Made by a program: the position numbers and the translations under genes | Notes under the pieces: model-generated | Told to the model about the DNA's origin: nothing | The model's database searches: none | Seen by the model: the letters and a program-made list of their open reading frames with translations, nothing else | Part shown: in pieces, positions 62,797-64,000 of the stretch | Numbering within the stretch: position 1 is the stretch's first letter | Layout: each line of letters opens with the position of its first letter | Source of the DNA: a bacterium | GTDB lineage: Bacteria > Actinomycetota > Acidimicrobiia > Spongiisociales > ZC4RG35 | Reading direction: 5' to 3' | Assembly: GCA_028823995.1 (NCBI GenBank) | Contig: JAPPFD010000040.1 | Coordinates: 1 to 64,000 of the forward strand | Length of the DNA stretch: 64,000 bases

Positions 62797-64000
62797 TCAG
62801 TAGGTCTCCTGGTACGGATCCGGTGGGGCGGCCCCCGTGAAGTTCCTGAACAGGGTGTACTCCTTGGCGAAGGTGGTCTGCACCATCCCGGTGGGCCCCG
62901 CCCGGTGCTTGGCGATTATCACCTGCGCCTGGTTCTTCAGGGCTTCCTTGTCCTTGTCTTTTGCGTAATACTCCGGGCGGTACAGGAACAGCACGATGTC
63001 GGCGTCCTGTTCGATGGCGCCCGACTCCCGAAGGTCCGACAGCAGGGGGCGTTTGTCGTTGCGAAGCTCAACCGCCCTGTTGAGCTGGGAGATCCCTATG
63101 ACCGGTATGTTCAACTCCCGGGCCAGGGCTTTCAGGGAGCGGGACACCCCGGCGATCTCCTGTTGACGGTACTCGGGGTTCCTGGAGGACGAAGCGTCTG
63201 CGGAGGGCATCAGTTGCAGGTAGTCCACTATCACCAGGTCGAGTCCCTCCTCGCGCCGGAGCCTCCGGCACTTGGCCCGTATCTCGGTCACGGTGGGCTC
63301 GGGGGAGTCATCCAGGTAGAGCTTCCAATCGTGGATCCTGCCCGCCGCCTCGATCAGCTTGTCCCACAGGTGCTGTCGGTTCGCCACCCCGGCGCGGATC
63401 TGGGCCGAATTCACCTCTCCCACCATGGATAGGAGGCGAGTCAGTATCTCCTCCTTGGACATCTCCAGGGAGAACAGGGCGATCACGCCGCCGGTTTGGG
63501 CCACGTTGATTGCGACGGTTTGAGCGAAGGCTGACTTTCCCATGGCGGGCCGTCCCGCCACCACCACCAGGGCACCCGGCTTGAGCCCCATGAGTTGGCT
63601 GTCGAGGTCCTTCAGCCCGGTGGCGAGTCCGGTGAGTTGGTCTCCCTGCTTTTCTATGTCTTCGAAGACGCTTCCTATCAGGTCCTTGGCCGGGAGGAGT
63701 CCTTCCTCGGCCGTCTCGTCGTTGACTTCCAGCATCATCCGCTCGGCCTGGTCGATCACCGTCTCGGTGGTCCTGTCGAGGTTCATGGCCAGGTCGGTCA
63801 CCCGCTGACTCACGTCGATGAGCCGCCTCCGCTGTGAGTGCTCGGCCACAATTGCGGCGTAACGATCGGCGTGCGCGATGTTGGGAACGCTCTGGCTCAG
63901 GTCCGCCAGCCGTTCATGTCCGCCGATCCGCTCGAGGGAGTCGGTGCGCCGCAGTTCCTCGGCCAGGGTGAGCACGTCGATCGCCTGGCTCTCGTTGAAG
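62797..64000 (-). CDS. dnaB: Replicative DNA helicase DnaB (5' end outside window)
   Basis: The C-terminal 400 residues are in the window; the reading frame continues past position 64000 (FNESQAIDVLTLAEELRR). The visible part is the end of the N-terminal domain, the linker (about VFEDIEKQGDQLTGLATG) and the RecA-like helicase domain: Walker A AGRPAMGKS, LVIVDYLQLMP Walker B, ISQLNRAVE and ESGAIEQDADIVLFL. No intein splits the visible part. DnaB unwinds DNA at the replication fork. Confidence 0.96.
   Translation of the reverse strand, partial: FNESQAIDVLTLAEELRRTDSLERIGGHERLADLSQSVPNIAHADRYAAIVAEHSQRRRLIDVSQRVTDLAMNLDRTTETVIDQAERMMLEVNDETAEEGLLPAKDLIGSVFEDIEKQGDQLTGLATGLKDLDSQLMGLKPGALVVVAGRPAMGKSAFAQTVAINVAQTGGVIALFSLEMSKEEILTRLLSMVGEVNSAQIRAGVANRQHLWDKLIEAAGRIHDWKLYLDDSPEPTVTEIRAKCRRLRREEGLDLVIVDYLQLMPSADASSSRNPEYRQQEIAGVSRSLKALARELNIPVIGISQLNRAVELRNDKRPLLSDLRESGAIEQDADIVLFLYRPEYYAKDKDKEALKNQAQVIIAKHRAGPTGMVQTTFAKEYTLFRNFTGAAPPDPYQETY

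Overview
The window is high-GC bacterial chromosome, most likely from a deep-branching, largely uncharacterised actinobacterium (Acidimicrobiia-like). This lineage is an inference. It rests on the FHA protein / PP2C phosphatase / RodA-FtsW / PbpA / PASTA kinase cluster, a SenX3-RegX3-type phosphate two-component system behind pstSCAB-phoU, many GTG and TTG starts, and Thr-rich lipoprotein linkers. No rRNA, CRISPR array, integrase or transposase was found.

Layout. 0.2-1.9 kb: a small coiled-coil protein, strong hairpins and an SLH-domain secreted protein. 1.9-5.8 kb (minus): acyl-CoA dehydrogenase, VOC protein, FabF and TrmL. 6-14.8 kb (plus): a phosphate block of ppk1, pstSCAB, phoU, response regulator and sensor kinase. 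15-18.5 kb: a small protein paired with a frameshifted retropepsin-like gene, an FAD oxidoreductase, a two-domain VOC protein and tRNA-Arg. 18.7-22.9 kb: two SLC13/RCK permeases. 23-29.7 kb: a peptide-type ABC importer with fused ATPases, followed by CbiZ. 29.8-32.2 kb (minus): aldo/keto reductase and an amine-oxidase-like flavoprotein.

32.3-41 kb (minus) is a metal-uptake locus of two operons. One encodes a zinc-type ABC importer whose substrate-binding lipoprotein carries a large beta-propeller (AztD-like) inserted in its His-rich loop. The other encodes a FecCD/FepB-type importer with an embedded MATE exporter. Each operon is preceded by the same near-perfect Fur/Zur-type palindrome, so they probably form one metal-starvation regulon.

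41.1-46.8 kb is housekeeping: two tRNA-Ser, tadA, a large Alu-domain-type SRP RNA, a UbiE-like methyltransferase, serS, a CARDB-like membrane protein, a DUF2461 protein and a glutamine amidotransferase. 47.1-49.8 kb encodes a clostripain-family lipoprotein.

49.8-56.5 kb looks like an accessory island next to the 3' end of a tRNA-Leu. It holds a mobile-mystery A/B (XRE/Fic) pair with its own operator, then a duplicated cassette of a Trp/Cys-rich (Tat-exported) small protein and a beta-propeller protein, with decayed thioredoxin-like and membrane genes between and after. This order recalls mauB-E-D-A, so the cassette may be a divergent amine-dehydrogenase-like system. The island ends in a truncated signal peptidase I. 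56.8-64 kb returns to the conserved core: FhaB-like, PstP, RodA/FtsW, PbpA and PknB, facing an incomplete dnaB.
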